Positions 35,789-45,099 of a stretch of 64,000 nt of DNA are shown here, in pieces. This stretch comes from GCA-003244245 sp036266995 (lineage in GTDB: Bacteria > Actinomycetota > Actinomycetes > Mycobacteriales > Pseudonocardiaceae). Position 1 is the first letter of the stretch. The number at the start of each line of letters is the position of its first letter. A program made the translations under genes and the position numbers. The stretch spans positions 18,342 to 82,341 of the forward strand of contig DATAWX010000104.1 in assembly GCA_036266995.1 (NCBI GenBank), in the 5' to 3' direction. The notes under the pieces are model-generated. The model was not told the DNA's origin, did not search any database, and worked only from the letters and a program-made list of their open reading frames with translations.

Positions 35789-36242
35789 TCAGGTCCCGTC
35801 GACGGTCTGCGAGCTCTGCGGCTGACCGGCGGTGGCTGTCCAACTGGCGAGCAGGTTGAGCGAGTCCTGCGATGGGGTGCCCGGTTCGGAGTGTAGGCGT
35901 TGAGTCGCAGCCCGGCGTCCGCCGTGAGTTCCATCGACTCGTAGGTCAGGGTCAGGTCGCCGACGACCGGGTGGTGCAGGTGCTTGATCCCGCAGCGTGC
36001 GGAACGTCTCGCTGCGAGTCGATAGCTCCCCGACGAGATCGGACAGGGTCCGTTCGTACCAGGATGTCCCGGCGACCGTTGCGCACGCACGCCGGCGCGG
36101 CGTTCATCGCGTCGAGGATGCGCTGGACTCCCGGGCGCACGTGCTGCCTGGGGGCCCGCCGACGCGTACGGACCGTAACCGTGTCAATCGCCGTACGAGC
36201 CAGATCGAACAGGTGTGCGCGTTCAGCCTCGGTCCGAGCCAT
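35789..36242 (-). pseudogene. Decayed XRE/MmyB-like transcriptional regulator
   Basis: Fragments of an MmyB-like regulator occur in order but in different frames: AERAHLFDLAR and RPGVQRILDAMNAAPA (start), then LSDLVGELSTRSETF, then HHPVVGDLTLTYESMEL, and a tail reading TPSQDSLNLLASW ending at TGA 35789-35791. The HTH and the middle of the ligand domain are missing, and at least two frameshifts are present. It sits upstream of the cupin-dehydrogenase pair, which this regulator type often controls. Confidence 0.75.
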
Positions 36243-36452
36243 CTACGAATACAGTCGCGGCGACCCTATGAGCTGCTCGCCCAGCATGTGAACGGTGGCG
36301 CGCTGACCACTGCGGAGCAATTATCGTCCGCTTGCGTCGATCACGCTGACGCGATTGCCCTGGGTGTCTTCAAGGACGATGAAGTCGGAATCGTCGCGAT
36401 AGCAGTGCCAGCTGTCGAGCGCTTCGCCCCGAGCCTGATGAGCCGCTTGGTC

Positions 36453-37577
36453 TCAGCTTCTTGGTCGGGGCGTCAGCAGCGTTGGCGCGTCCTTGGCCGC
36501 TCGGAGGACCAGAAGGTTCCCGAGACCCCCGGCGTCCCCGAGCTCCATCAGCCGACCGAGCTGACCCTGGAGGACCGTCGCCTCCTGCACCAGTCCCTCC
36601 AACGCCGCCATGAACCCGGCCGTTTCGAGATCCTCCGCTACCCGGGCGATGTCGAGGGACAACAGCCAGCTGCCTTGGGTGATGACGGGCCCAGGACAGA
36701 AGCCGGCGCTTCGGGCGGCACGGGCAACCGCCGAGAAGTTCACGTCGGCGGTGATGTCCTTGCTACCGGGCTCGTTCAATGGCGACGGCGTCGCATCCTC
36801 GCGTCTGTACGTCGCAACCGTGCCATCGGGATGCTCAAGCCAGATGTCGGGCTCGAGGCCGCCGTAGTCGATGAGGAGCAGGTAGCCGCAGGTGAGCGCC
36901 CGGGAGGCGTCGCGGCACCAGGCCTCGACCCCGGAAGAGATCTCGAAGCAGGCTCCGGGGGCGAGGTGGGCCGCGGCTTCGCGGGCGGGTTCGGCGAGGG
37001 TCACGTCCGAGAGCGCACCCAGCCGTTCAACAAAGCCGTCACCGTCGACGTCGACGTAGATCTCTTGAACGCTTCCGGCCTCGGCCACTTCGAGGACGTG
37101 CACGGGAAAGTTGTCGAGTACCTCGTTGGCGAGCACGCAGCCGACCACCGGCGGCCCCGAGAGATCCGTCGACCACTCGGCCGATCCGGCTGCCGCCCCG
37201 AGGCGCCGTCGCTGCCAGTCCCGGACGCGGTCGAAGCGTTCGATGAACCGCCACCGCAACGGCACGCCCATCGAGTCGGCCGCCTCCATCGCATCGGCGG
37301 CCAGATCGCCCTGACCACCTCCGACCTCCACCACCCAGAAGGGCTCGGGCCTACCAATCGCCCGCCACATCCGTCGGAGCTCGCGGGCGACGAGACGGCC
37401 GAACCAGGGGGTGAGGGACGGAGACGTCCGGTAGTGGCTCCCGCGACCGGGGACGCGGGTCGCGTAGTAACCGTCGCTGGGGTGGTAGAGCGCGGCCTGC
37501 ATGAAGTCGATGAAGGGCAGGGGTCCCGAAGACCCCATCCGTTCCCGCAGGTTCTGCCTCAGCGACCGTGCCACGGT
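36453..37577 (-). CDS. MidA/NDUFAF7-like SAM-dependent methyltransferase
   Basis: The 374-residue protein starts at GTG 37577 and follows the MidA/NDUFAF7 pattern: PLPFIDFMQAALYHPSDGYY, GRGSHYRTSPSLTPWFGRLV, FWVVEVGGGQGDLAADAMEA (SAM loop), and VLANEVLDNFPVHVLEV (substrate-Arg region). The mitochondrial relative methylates a complex I subunit; bacterial targets are unknown. The frame is open to 37763, but that leader is not family-like. A small ORF is divergent from it. Confidence 0.85.
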   Translation of the reverse strand, partial: TVARSLRQNLRERMGSSGPLPFIDFMQAALYHPSDGYYATRVPGRGSHYRTSPSLTPWFGRLVARELRRMWRAIGRPEPFWVVEVGGGQGDLAADAMEAADSMGVPLRWRFIERFDRVRDWQRRRLGAAAGSAEWSTDLSGPPVVGCVLANEVLDNFPVHVLEVAEAGSVQEIYVDVDGDGFVERLGALSDVTLAEPAREAAAHLAPGACFEISSGVEAWCRDASRALTCGYLLLIDYGGLEPDIWLEHPDGTVATYRREDATPSPLNEPGSKDITADVNFSAVARAARSAGFCPGPVITQGSWLLSLDIARVAEDLETAGFMAALEGLVQEATVLQGQLGRLMELGDAGGLGNLLVLRAAKDAPTLLTPRPRS

Positions 37578-37719
37578 GGGCGCTTTCTGCTGACTGTCTC
37601 GCCGACGGTCGGAGCCTACGCCGCGCGGGTGCGCGAGGCACGTTGGCTGGTGCCGGTGGACAACCCTGTCCGATCCCCAGGCGCGGATCGAGAGGTGACC
37701 AAGGGAGTACGACGGGCCA

Positions 37720-37844
37720 TGATTGGAAGCAGCCGCAAGGAGGGTAAGTCGCTCGACGACCAACGCCGAAGCGCTCTCCGGGAACGGATCCGCTTGGCCC
37801 TTCAGGCCGCGACGACGGGACTATCGCCTGACGGCGCGGGCTGA
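37720..37844 (+). CDS. Possible small ORF (41 aa), unverified
   Basis: ATG 37720 opens a short, Arg-rich frame (SLDDQRRSALRERIRLALQA) with an AAGGGA motif about 20 bp upstream. It lies between the divergent methyltransferase and the flavin monooxygenase. Composition is helical and basic. Coding is plausible but not proven. Confidence 0.3.
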
Positions 37845-37943
37845 GCGGGTGGGGAATGGCCCGGACTGATCAGTACGCGAAGTGCCTCATGAGGGCAACA
37901 GCATCATAGGAACGGCCGCGGGAGGCGGGAGAGTGGGGCGAGC

Positions 37944-38969
37944 ATGCGCGCGGTGGTGATCGGATGCGGTATCGGCGGTGCGACTGCCGCGCTCGCGCTC
38001 GCTGAGATCGGCGTGTCGGTCGAGGTCTACGAAACCGCGGCACGGTCTGCGGACCGCGGCGGCTGGGTCACGCTGGGCCCCGCCGCGATGACCGGGCTCG
38101 ATCGGGTCGGTGTCGCGGACGACGTCCGGGCGGTCGGCTTCCCCGTGGTGAGTGTCCGCACCGTCGACACCGCCACGGGCGACGTGACCGATTTTCCCCG
38201 TTACGAGGCGACGCATCGCTTCCCGAGCACTCATGCGTGGCGCCGAGATCTGCTGTGCACTCTGCGAGATCGGCTCGATTCGGCGGGTGTCACGTGTCAC
38301 TACGGCAGCACCGCAATCGTCGGGGACATTGACGCCGACTTGATCGTGGGGGCTGACGGAGCCCGATCCGCGACCCGGCGATCGATCGGCAACCTCGCCG
38401 AACCAACCTGTACCGGGCAGATCATCTACTACGGGCACCACCCACGCCCTGCACCGCTTTTATCGACCGGCGTGCTGCACTTTTGGCGCCACTCCGGGGG
38501 TGTTGCCGGTTACGTCGGAGACCTGCGGGATGGCTCATTCTGGTTCAGTCGTCACAACACCGACACCCCGACCGACATGATCGACCTGGAGACCGCGATC
38601 GCGGCGTTACGGGACACGCCCGTCCAGGCCGTGCTCGACGCCTCCTGGGTGAGCCGCTCGATCGCGCTGTACGAGCTCGTGCCGAAAGGCAGGTGGCACC
38701 GCGGCCACACGGTCGTCATCGGGGATGCCGCCCACGCCCTTTCCCCAGCGGCCGGCCGGGGCGCAACCTCGGCGATCGAAGACGCGATTATCCTGGCCAA
38801 ACATCTGCGCGAGCGCGCCTACTGCGTTCCTGAGGCCCTCAAATCCTTCACCGCCAGTCGGCGTCCGATTGCCAAAGCTGCGTATCGTCCCACTCCCGGC
38901 CAGCGACCTGTCTCCGTCACGGCCCACGAACTCGATCTGACCGGGGACAGCTTCTTCATCGGCCCCTGA
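37944..38969 (+). CDS. FAD-dependent monooxygenase (PHBH-like, single-component)
   Basis: The 341-residue flavoprotein has a Rossmann FAD loop at the start (VVIGCGIGGATAALALAEIG), DLIVGADGARSATRR in the middle, and the second FAD motif VVIGDAAHALSPAAGRGATS followed by AIEDAIILA. These are typical of group A aromatic or polyketide hydroxylases. The C-terminus is short compared with the usual 380-400 residues, so the substrate cap may be trimmed. It stands alone, followed by an IS scar. Confidence 0.9.
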   Translation: MRAVVIGCGIGGATAALALAEIGVSVEVYETAARSADRGGWVTLGPAAMTGLDRVGVADDVRAVGFPVVSVRTVDTATGDVTDFPRYEATHRFPSTHAWRRDLLCTLRDRLDSAGVTCHYGSTAIVGDIDADLIVGADGARSATRRSIGNLAEPTCTGQIIYYGHHPRPAPLLSTGVLHFWRHSGGVAGYVGDLRDGSFWFSRHNTDTPTDMIDLETAIAALRDTPVQAVLDASWVSRSIALYELVPKGRWHRGHTVVIGDAAHALSPAAGRGATSAIEDAIILAKHLRERAYCVPEALKSFTASRRPIAKAAYRPTPGQRPVSVTAHELDLTGDSFFIGP

Positions 38970-38984
38970 TCCTCACAGCGCACG

Positions 38985-39160
38985 ACGAACCCATAGACTT
39001 GATCTCGGCATCCACCTCTGCCAGGCGTACCAAGCCACGCAGCGTCTCCCCTGTCCGGACGCCCAACTTGGCGGCTACGGCCTCGATCGCGGCCCACTCC
39101 GAGCGATAGCTCGCTCGTACCTCGGCGACCTTCCGAACCGCACGCTCCCGCGGCTCCGGG
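38985..39160 (-). mobile_element. IS3-family OrfA fragment
   Basis: One minus-strand frame reads PEPRERAVRKVAEVRASYRS, EWAAIEAVAAKLGVRTGETL and RGLVRLAEVDAEI. This matches the helix-turn-helix N-terminal protein of IS3-group transposases. It lacks a start codon in frame and the rest of the element is absent, so it is a remnant. Confidence 0.7.
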
Positions 39161-39576
39161 AAGCAGCAGCTACTGCGGGGTCTTCGTCTGACTACCTTTG
39201 CGTAATATGAGGCGGGTTTAATTGTGAACGCATCGGGTGATCACAGCGACGCTAAGTTTGGACCTGGGTGGACGGGATCGACCGGCTTCGTAGGCTGGCG
39301 CGTGAAGGCGATACGCCCGGTTATTCGAGTCCGCCTCTGTGAGGGGCATGTCGCGGCTCGGGCCTTGTGGGTATCAAGTGGTGGCGGCAACGTAGCGGAT
39401 CAGTGCCAGGCTCAAACGACCTGAGGTCTTGTTGGGTCATGATGCGTGGTTGAGCCCGCTAGTAGACCCGCTGTGACCGTTGGCCAACAGTACTGGGCAG
39501 AGTCCGGACGCATGGCTGGTACTGGCTTCCGGCGATCACCGCGAGCGGAGGGCTCCGCCGGTACACCGGGGCCGGC

Positions 39577-39856
39577 TCAGTCGGGGTGCTCGTCGAGATC
39601 AAGCCACGTCACGAGGAGCACATCCACCCGATCCTGATCGGCGAGCAGCAAGTAGCAAGTAGGTGATCAGTCCGCATCCACTGCCGAAGGGCAACTGGTA
39701 GACCCCACCGTCCGGGTTGTCCGCGTTGAGCGGCTCACCGCGCTCGGGCACCAGTTCCAGTACCGCCAGGGCGTCGGCGAGCGGGATCGCTCCTGCCGGA
39801 GGAAGCTCCCGGATCTGGGCGCGCGCGACAGGGTCGATATCGAGCGTGTATGTCAT
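39577..39856 (-). pseudogene. RelE/ParE-type toxin, frameshifted by a 7-bp duplication
   Basis: ATG 39856 starts a RelE-like protein (MTYTLDIDPVARAQIRELPP, GVYQLPFGSGCGLITYLL). After that, the frame breaks. At 39647-39660, AGCAAGT occurs twice in tandem; removing one copy restores LLLADQDRVDVLLVTWLDLDEHPD and a stop at 39577-39579, the expected RelE C-terminus. The toxin starts 11 bp after the antitoxin stop. Confidence 0.72.
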
Positions 39857-39867
39857 GAGGTCGACGG

Positions 39868-40207
39868 TCAGAGACCGAGTTCGGCCTTAAGCTCGCTCCA
39901 CGGCACGCTGCCGGGTCGTGAACGGGGCCGATCCGCAGCACGTGGCGCAACTGGTCTAGGCGCAGCGTCTGGCGGGGGATGGCGAGCGCGACGTGTCGTC
40001 GAACTCCGCCACCTGCTTGGGCAGCAGAGCTGCCCGAATCTCCTCCGGCGAGCCGAAGCGCTGCGCAGCGATCGTATCCCCGGCCCACATCGGTGCCGGC
40101 TCCAGTCCGTCGCGGTCCGGACCCGCCGCCGAGGGGCGACGGGGCTCGGGGTAGTGCTCAGCGGCGGTCACGAGGTGCACCTTAGTTCTTCGAGCGCTAC
40201 GCGCCAT
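39868..40207 (-). pseudogene. Antitoxin partner (DUF6247-like), frameshifted
   Basis: ATG 40207 begins SARRTKVHLVTAAEH, and similarity continues through GSPEEIRAALLPKQVAEFDD. The middle (LRLDQLRHVLRIGPVHDPAA) and the end (VPWSELKAELGL, stop 39868-39870) lie in two other frames. This is the layout of antitoxins that precede RelE-like toxins in actinobacteria. At least two indels are needed to explain it. Confidence 0.65.
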
Positions 40208-40418
40208 GGCTAACCGGTGGTGCGCCGGTGGGATCGTGGCCTCGTACCAGCGCCCATCCAATCCCCGTGCTCGCCTCCCGCCGAAACTCCGGCGGGACAG
40301 CCGGCCAATTGCGTCTGACTCGCGGGAAGACGTACGGTCGAACGCCAGCCCTGTCGTAGATCCTCGCGACAGATCCCACGAGGCCACATTGGCGTTGTCT
40401 CGAAGGGACGTGTCCGCC

Positions 40419-41756
40419 ATGGCGCAAGCAGTCTCGAACCACGACGCTGAGCGCGCGGCGCCGACGAAACAGCGCCTTGTCTATCCCAAGATGGGTTTGC
40501 TCTTCGTGGTCGTCATCGGCTGCTTCACGGCCTGGGGGATCGCGGCCGACCTGACCACGCCGATGGTGGCCGGCTTCAAGCACATCTTCGAAATGAGTAC
40601 GTTCCAGGCCAGCCTGGTTCAGTTGGCCTACTTCGGCGCCTACTTCCTCCTCGCCCTGCCGGCGGCCTTAATCAACGAGCGGTTCGGCTACAAGGCCGGG
40701 TTGCTGACCGGCCTCGGCTTGGCCGCCGCTGGGGCGTTCTTGTTCTATCCCGCGAGCAAGATTCTGACCTACGAGGCATTCCTGGTGGCGCTGTTCGCTC
40801 TGGCCGCCGGGTGCTCCATCTTGGAAACCTCGGCCAACCCGTACGTGATCTCTTTGGGGCCGGAGGAGACGGCGACCCGGCGGCTGAACTTCGCGCAGGC
40901 GTTCAACCCGCTGGGCACCAACATCGGCGTGCTGATCGCCGCGACCCTGATCTTGCCGAAGCTGGATTCCCCGGTGGACCTGACCTCGGCCACGCCGGAG
41001 CAGGTCCAAGCCATCCGTGCGGGGCAGCTCGGCGCCGTGATGGGTCCCTACCTCGGGCTCGGCATGCTGCTCTTGGCCATCTGGGTCGTGATTGCCACCC
41101 AGAGAGCGCCCAAGATCATCGAGGAGTTCCCCGACGTCGGCGACACCAGCAAGGGCGCGCTAGCCCGGATGCTCTGGAACAACAAGCGGTACCGGTTCGG
41201 TGTGGTGGCCCAGTTCTTCAACGTCGCCGCGCAGGTCTGCACGTGGACCTTCATCCTGCAGTACGTCCAGCAGGCCATCAACGGCAGTCTGGAGCTCGGC
41301 GGCTACCTGTTGCAGGTCAGCCTGATCATTTTCCTGCTGTCCCGGTTCCTCATGACCTGGGTGATTGGAAAGATCCGCGCGACGAAGGTAATGGCCGCCC
41401 TCGCCGTCCTCGCGGTGCTGCTGTGTCTCTACGCCGTGGCCGCACCCAACATCACGGGGGTCGTGGCGCTGGTCTTGGTCTCGTTCTGCCTGTCGCTCAT
41501 GTTCCCCACCATCTACGGGGTTGCTCTGCACGGCCTCGGCCCGGCCACCAAGTTCGGCGCTGCCGGATTGGTGATGGCCATCGTCGGCGGCGCGATCATG
41601 CCCCTCGTTCAGGGCGCAACGCTGGACGCCACGAGCCCGGCCGTCTCCTTCGCGGTTCCGGCTGTGTGCTTCGCGGTGGTCGCGGCGTTCGCGTTCTACG
41701 ACCTTCGGGCCAGGGAGCAACCCGCGATCGCGACCAGCGAGGCGGGTGCGGCATGA
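40419..41756 (+). CDS. FucP-type MFS sugar:H+ symporter
   Basis: The 445-residue permease has twelve hydrophobic segments and resembles L-fucose/glucose-galactose symporters: GCFTAWGIAADLTTPMVAGF in TM1, YFGAYFLLALPAALINERFG in TM2-3, and LETSANPYVISLGPEETATR with the conserved Asn, Pro and Glu before FNPLGTNIGVL. ATG 40419 follows a CGAAGGGA motif. Its stop overlaps the solute-binding lipoprotein gene by 4 bp. The sugar is not predictable. Confidence 0.88.
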   Translation: MAQAVSNHDAERAAPTKQRLVYPKMGLLFVVVIGCFTAWGIAADLTTPMVAGFKHIFEMSTFQASLVQLAYFGAYFLLALPAALINERFGYKAGLLTGLGLAAAGAFLFYPASKILTYEAFLVALFALAAGCSILETSANPYVISLGPEETATRRLNFAQAFNPLGTNIGVLIAATLILPKLDSPVDLTSATPEQVQAIRAGQLGAVMGPYLGLGMLLLAIWVVIATQRAPKIIEEFPDVGDTSKGALARMLWNNKRYRFGVVAQFFNVAAQVCTWTFILQYVQQAINGSLELGGYLLQVSLIIFLLSRFLMTWVIGKIRATKVMAALAVLAVLLCLYAVAAPNITGVVALVLVSFCLSLMFPTIYGVALHGLGPATKFGAAGLVMAIVGGAIMPLVQGATLDATSPAVSFAVPAVCFAVVAAFAFYDLRAREQPAIATSEAGAA

Positions 41757-43033
41757 GACTTCGAGGCATCCTCACCGTACTAGGGCTGGTTATCGCGTGC
41801 GTGTTGGTTGCCTGCGCGCCCGACCGGGGCGTGAGCCAGCGGTTCGCTACCGATCTCGAGGTGGTCTCCTGGTGGACATCGGGGTCCGAGCAGCAAGCCC
41901 TTACCGTGCTGTTCGACGCCTACCGGGCAGCACACCCAGGGGCGACGGTCACCAATGGTGCCGTCGCGGGGGGTGGCGGCAGCAACGCCCAGGTCGTGCT
42001 CGCCCAGCGCCTGCTGTCCGGGAACCCACCCGATGTATGGCAGACCTTCCCCGGCGGAGCGCTGCGAGCATACGTCGATCAGGGCCAGGTCGCCGACCTC
42101 AGCGACCTGTACGGCCAGGGCGGGCTGGCGACGGTCCTGCCGGAAGTCATCCGCGACGGGCTTACCGTCGACGGCAAGCAGTACGGGGTGCCGACCAGCG
42201 CCCACCGCGGCAACATGCTGTTTTACAACACCGCCCTGCTGGCGAGGGCCGGCGTGGCCCAGCCGGGAGCCGGTTACCTGTCCACGACCTTCCTCGATGA
42301 CTTGGCGAAGCTGGACAAAGCCGGCATCAAGCCACTGTGTCTGGGAGCCAAGGACCCGTTCACCACCACCGCGCTGTTCGAGAACACCCTGCTGAGCGTG
42401 GTCGGCGCTGACGGGTGGCGGCGGATCGCCGAGGATCGATTCCACTGGGACTCCGACTCCGTAGCCGAGGCGCTGCGCCGGTTCGGGCAGATCCTGGACT
42501 ACGCCGACCCCCAGGCGGCGGCGCTGACGTGGGACGCGGCCACCAAGAAGCTCGCGGACGGCGAGTGCGCCTTCGAGACCCTCAACGACTCGGCCTTCGG
42601 GGAGTTGGTCAGCGCCGGGGCGGTCGACGGCAAGACCTTCGGCGAGGTGCCCTATCCCGGCACCGACGGGACATACGTCGCCGTGGTCGACACCTTCGTC
42701 GCAGCCCGCCAATCCCAGAACGCCCGCAAGGCATCCGAATTCCTCGCCGTCCTTGGTTCGCCGGACACGCAACTCGCCTTCAGCAAGGCCAAGGGCTCGG
42801 TGCCGATCCGGACCGACGTCGACGTCTCGTCGCTGACGCCCTACCAGCAATCGGCCGCGAAGGCGCTGCGGAGTGGCACAGTGCTGTGGTCGATCGTGCA
42901 CGGAGAGGCAACGCGCCCCCAGTTCCAGCAAGGCTTCTACGACGCGGTCGCGACCTACGTCCGCGGCCGCGACGCCAAGGCATTCCGCACCACGCTCACC
43001 GACGCCATGCGTCGCCAGGCCCCACCCAAGTAG
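41753..43033 (+). CDS. ABC-type sugar-binding lipoprotein, coupled to the symporter
   Basis: The 426-residue lipoprotein has a lipobox around residues 17-21 (VLVAC). The family-1 solute-binding fold is seen in LEVVSWWTSGSEQQALTVLF, LLSGNPPDVWQTFPGGALRA, KQYGVPTSAHRGNMLFYNTA, and SPDTQLAFSKAKGSVPIRTD. Such proteins deliver sugars to ABC permeases, but no ABC permease or ATPase genes flank it. The start overlaps the FucP stop (ATGA), so they are co-translated. This suggests a binding-protein-assisted secondary transporter, or a broken ABC operon. Confidence 0.9.
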   Translation: MRLRGILTVLGLVIACVLVACAPDRGVSQRFATDLEVVSWWTSGSEQQALTVLFDAYRAAHPGATVTNGAVAGGGGSNAQVVLAQRLLSGNPPDVWQTFPGGALRAYVDQGQVADLSDLYGQGGLATVLPEVIRDGLTVDGKQYGVPTSAHRGNMLFYNTALLARAGVAQPGAGYLSTTFLDDLAKLDKAGIKPLCLGAKDPFTTTALFENTLLSVVGADGWRRIAEDRFHWDSDSVAEALRRFGQILDYADPQAAALTWDAATKKLADGECAFETLNDSAFGELVSAGAVDGKTFGEVPYPGTDGTYVAVVDTFVAARQSQNARKASEFLAVLGSPDTQLAFSKAKGSVPIRTDVDVSSLTPYQQSAAKALRSGTVLWSIVHGEATRPQFQQGFYDAVATYVRGRDAKAFRTTLTDAMRRQAPPK

Positions 43034-43757
43034 GCAGCCGCCCCGCATGCCGGCGGGTCGCCACGGCCGGGTCAGATCGTCGTGACCGGGCCAGATGGAC
43101 GAGCGACATCGACTGGTGTCGAGTCGGTCTCGGACTGCGCGTCGGCCAGGCAGGGACCTCCCGCGGGTCGACGGTTCATCGGCGTGACACCGCGACTCGC
43201 GGCATGACCAACGTGACGCTAAGGAGTCAAGCGTTGGGGCGTCGGCCAGCAAGGTGCGTCCAGCAAAGTGGTGTGCGGCAGGCCTGCGGTGCGCTCCAGC
43301 ACGTCGCGCCTGCCCGAGAGCTCTACCGCACCCTCACCCGCTAGGCGCGACGTCAAAACGCTCCCGCCGAGCTGCCGTCTGGAACGCCGTGTACTGAAGA
43401 GAACAGGTGCACTGTCATCGCGGGCACAGCGGAAGCGTCAGTTGTGCGGCATCTTCTTACGTACCCGATCAACTATAAATGGTTTTCCTAAGGTGAGAGG
43501 AAGGGCCCTTTATGTGTACCGAAAGATTTTATCATTCCGAGACTGCGACGCTGCGTAATTGGGTCGGACCGCGAACGGTGTGACGGAGATCGCTGGAATG
43601 AACTTGGCGATGGCAGCGAACGTTTAGGTGGACATCGCGGGCTCACGTCCTGCCGCATTTTTGACTATCACTGGGTACTTCTGAGGTCGATCGTAAGGCT
43701 GTGTTCAGCATCGACCAACTCTGAAAACGAGTAATTCTCAGCTCGCAGGAGGCTGCG
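43034..43757. other. 724-bp intergenic region upstream of the sigma gene
   Basis: No protein gene is supported here. The second half (about 43440-43560) is unusually AT-rich for this window, with TATAAAT-like and TTTATCATT stretches, which suggests promoters or acquired DNA. I see no tRNA or recognised RNA element. Confidence 0.4.
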
Positions 43758-44360
43758 ATGACGATGGCAACCTCTATCGCCACTAGTTATGACCATGCCA
43801 GCGCCACGAGCAGCGTGGCTGACCTGTTGTTACGGATTGGTGACGGGGAGCCCGCGGCCTGGGACGAAATTTACCGCCAGCATAAACAGCTCGTGTACGC
43901 GACGGTGCGGTCCTTCCGATTGCAGGAGGCCGACGCGCTCGACGCGGTGCAGATGACCTGGCTGCGGTTAGCGGAAAACGCGCATCGGATACGGTTTCCT
44001 GAGCGGCTGGGTGGTTGGTTGGCGACCACTGCCCGCCACGAATGCTTGCGTATCGTGCGCCAGGCCAAGCCTGCCTCAGGTGCTATTGGGATAGTGCCCG
44101 AAGCTGTCGTCGATCCCTCGGTGGGTCCCGAGCAGCGCGTCATCGACGCCGACACCTCACGGACGCTGTGGAAGCTCGTCGCTGAATTGTCGCCTCGTCG
44201 GCGGACCCTGTTGCGGGCCCTGTTCACCGACAACCCGCGGTCCTACGCCGAGGTGGCCGACGCCGCCGGAATTCCGCCCGGCGGGATAGGGCCCACACGA
44301 GCGCGGGCCCTTCAGCAGCTGCGGCGCAGGCTCAACGAACGCGAGTTGGACTGCAATTAA
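43758..44360 (+). CDS. ECF-type RNA polymerase sigma factor, stand-alone
   Basis: The 200-residue protein contains region 2 (AWDEIYRQHKQLVYATVRSF, EADALDAVQMTWLRLAENAH, LGGWLATTARHECLRIVRQA) and region 4 (LVAELSPRRRTLLRALFTDN, SYAEVADAAGIPPGGIGPTR). The ATG follows GGAGG. No anti-sigma gene is adjacent, unlike the 26.6-kb pair. It converges with a Crp/Fnr regulator, 46 bp from stop to stop. Confidence 0.9.
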   Translation: MTMATSIATSYDHASATSSVADLLLRIGDGEPAAWDEIYRQHKQLVYATVRSFRLQEADALDAVQMTWLRLAENAHRIRFPERLGGWLATTARHECLRIVRQAKPASGAIGIVPEAVVDPSVGPEQRVIDADTSRTLWKLVAELSPRRRTLLRALFTDNPRSYAEVADAAGIPPGGIGPTRARALQQLRRRLNERELDCN

Positions 44361-44406
44361 TTCACGCTCTCGCTCGACCAGCGGACCGCAGGGACACCAG
44401 GTAGGC

Positions 44407-45099
44407 TCATACTCGGCTCCGTTTTCGCAGGGCCTCCAGATCGCGGAGCACTATGGTGCGCCCCTGTAATTCGATGAGTCCCCGTGTGGCGAGTGACTGC
44501 AGTGCCCGGTTCACCGCCGGACGTGAGGCACCGATCATCCCGGCGAGGTCGGTCTGAGTCAATCCGCTATCGAGAACAACGCCATGCACCTGGCCGTGCA
44601 TGGCGGCAAGCTGCAGAAGAAGTTTTGCCAGCCGGCCCGCGAGGTCGAGGAACGCCAAGTCACCTGCCTTTTCCGTGAGGTTCCGAACGAGCTTGCCGAT
44701 CAACTTAAGGAACTCGTCTGCCAGTCCGGGATTGACGCTCATCAGCTCTAGCAGTTGCCTCCTCGGCAACATGAAGATCGACGCGGATCTCAACGCGACC
44801 ACCGATGCTGAACGTGGTGATCCGTCGAGCAGCGCTAGCTCACCGAAGATCTCCTCCGGTCCGAGGATGTTCAGCACCATCTCGTCGCCACGTTCTGATG
44901 TGAAAACGATTTTCACCAGTCCTTCGATCACAGCATAAAGATGATCTCCGGGGTCACCCTGGTGACAGATGATCTGTCCAGGAGCGTAGATCCGGGACAG
45001 GCCGGCGCGCGCGGCGGCCGAAATGCCCTCTTGGCTGAGCACTTGGAACAGTGGAATTTCGGCCAACACATCAGCGAGCGGCCGGCCGTGTGCGGCCAT
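44407..45099 (-). CDS. Crp/Fnr-family cyclic-nucleotide-responsive regulator
   Basis: The 230-residue protein has an N-terminal cNMP-binding barrel with the phosphate-binding cassette FGELALLDGSPRSASVVALR, whose Glu and Arg-Ser-Ala residues are the usual cAMP contacts. A dimer helix and a winged HTH follow (GLTQTDLAGMIGASRPAVNR, ALQSLATRGLIEL). It therefore probably binds cAMP. It lies about 1.6 kb from a class III cyclase gene on the other strand. Confidence 0.92.
   Translation of the reverse strand: MAAHGRPLADVLAEIPLFQVLSQEGISAAARAGLSRIYAPGQIICHQGDPGDHLYAVIEGLVKIVFTSERGDEMVLNILGPEEIFGELALLDGSPRSASVVALRSASIFMLPRRQLLELMSVNPGLADEFLKLIGKLVRNLTEKAGDLAFLDLAGRLAKLLLQLAAMHGQVHGVVLDSGLTQTDLAGMIGASRPAVNRALQSLATRGLIELQGRTIVLRDLEALRKRSRV

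Noticed and set aside
35997..37844. 615-aa ORF on the plus strand
   Set aside because: It runs antisense through the MmyB remnant and the MidA-type methyltransferase and has no family pattern.
39224..39576. Possible structured RNA (GGTTATTCGAGTCC resembles a T-loop)
   Set aside because: I could not build an acceptor or D-arm, and no tmRNA tag frame was found.
40811..41752. Long in-frame extension upstream of the sugar-binding lipoprotein
   Set aside because: The ATG at 41753 starts the lipoprotein with its signal peptide; upstream sequence is FucP in another frame.
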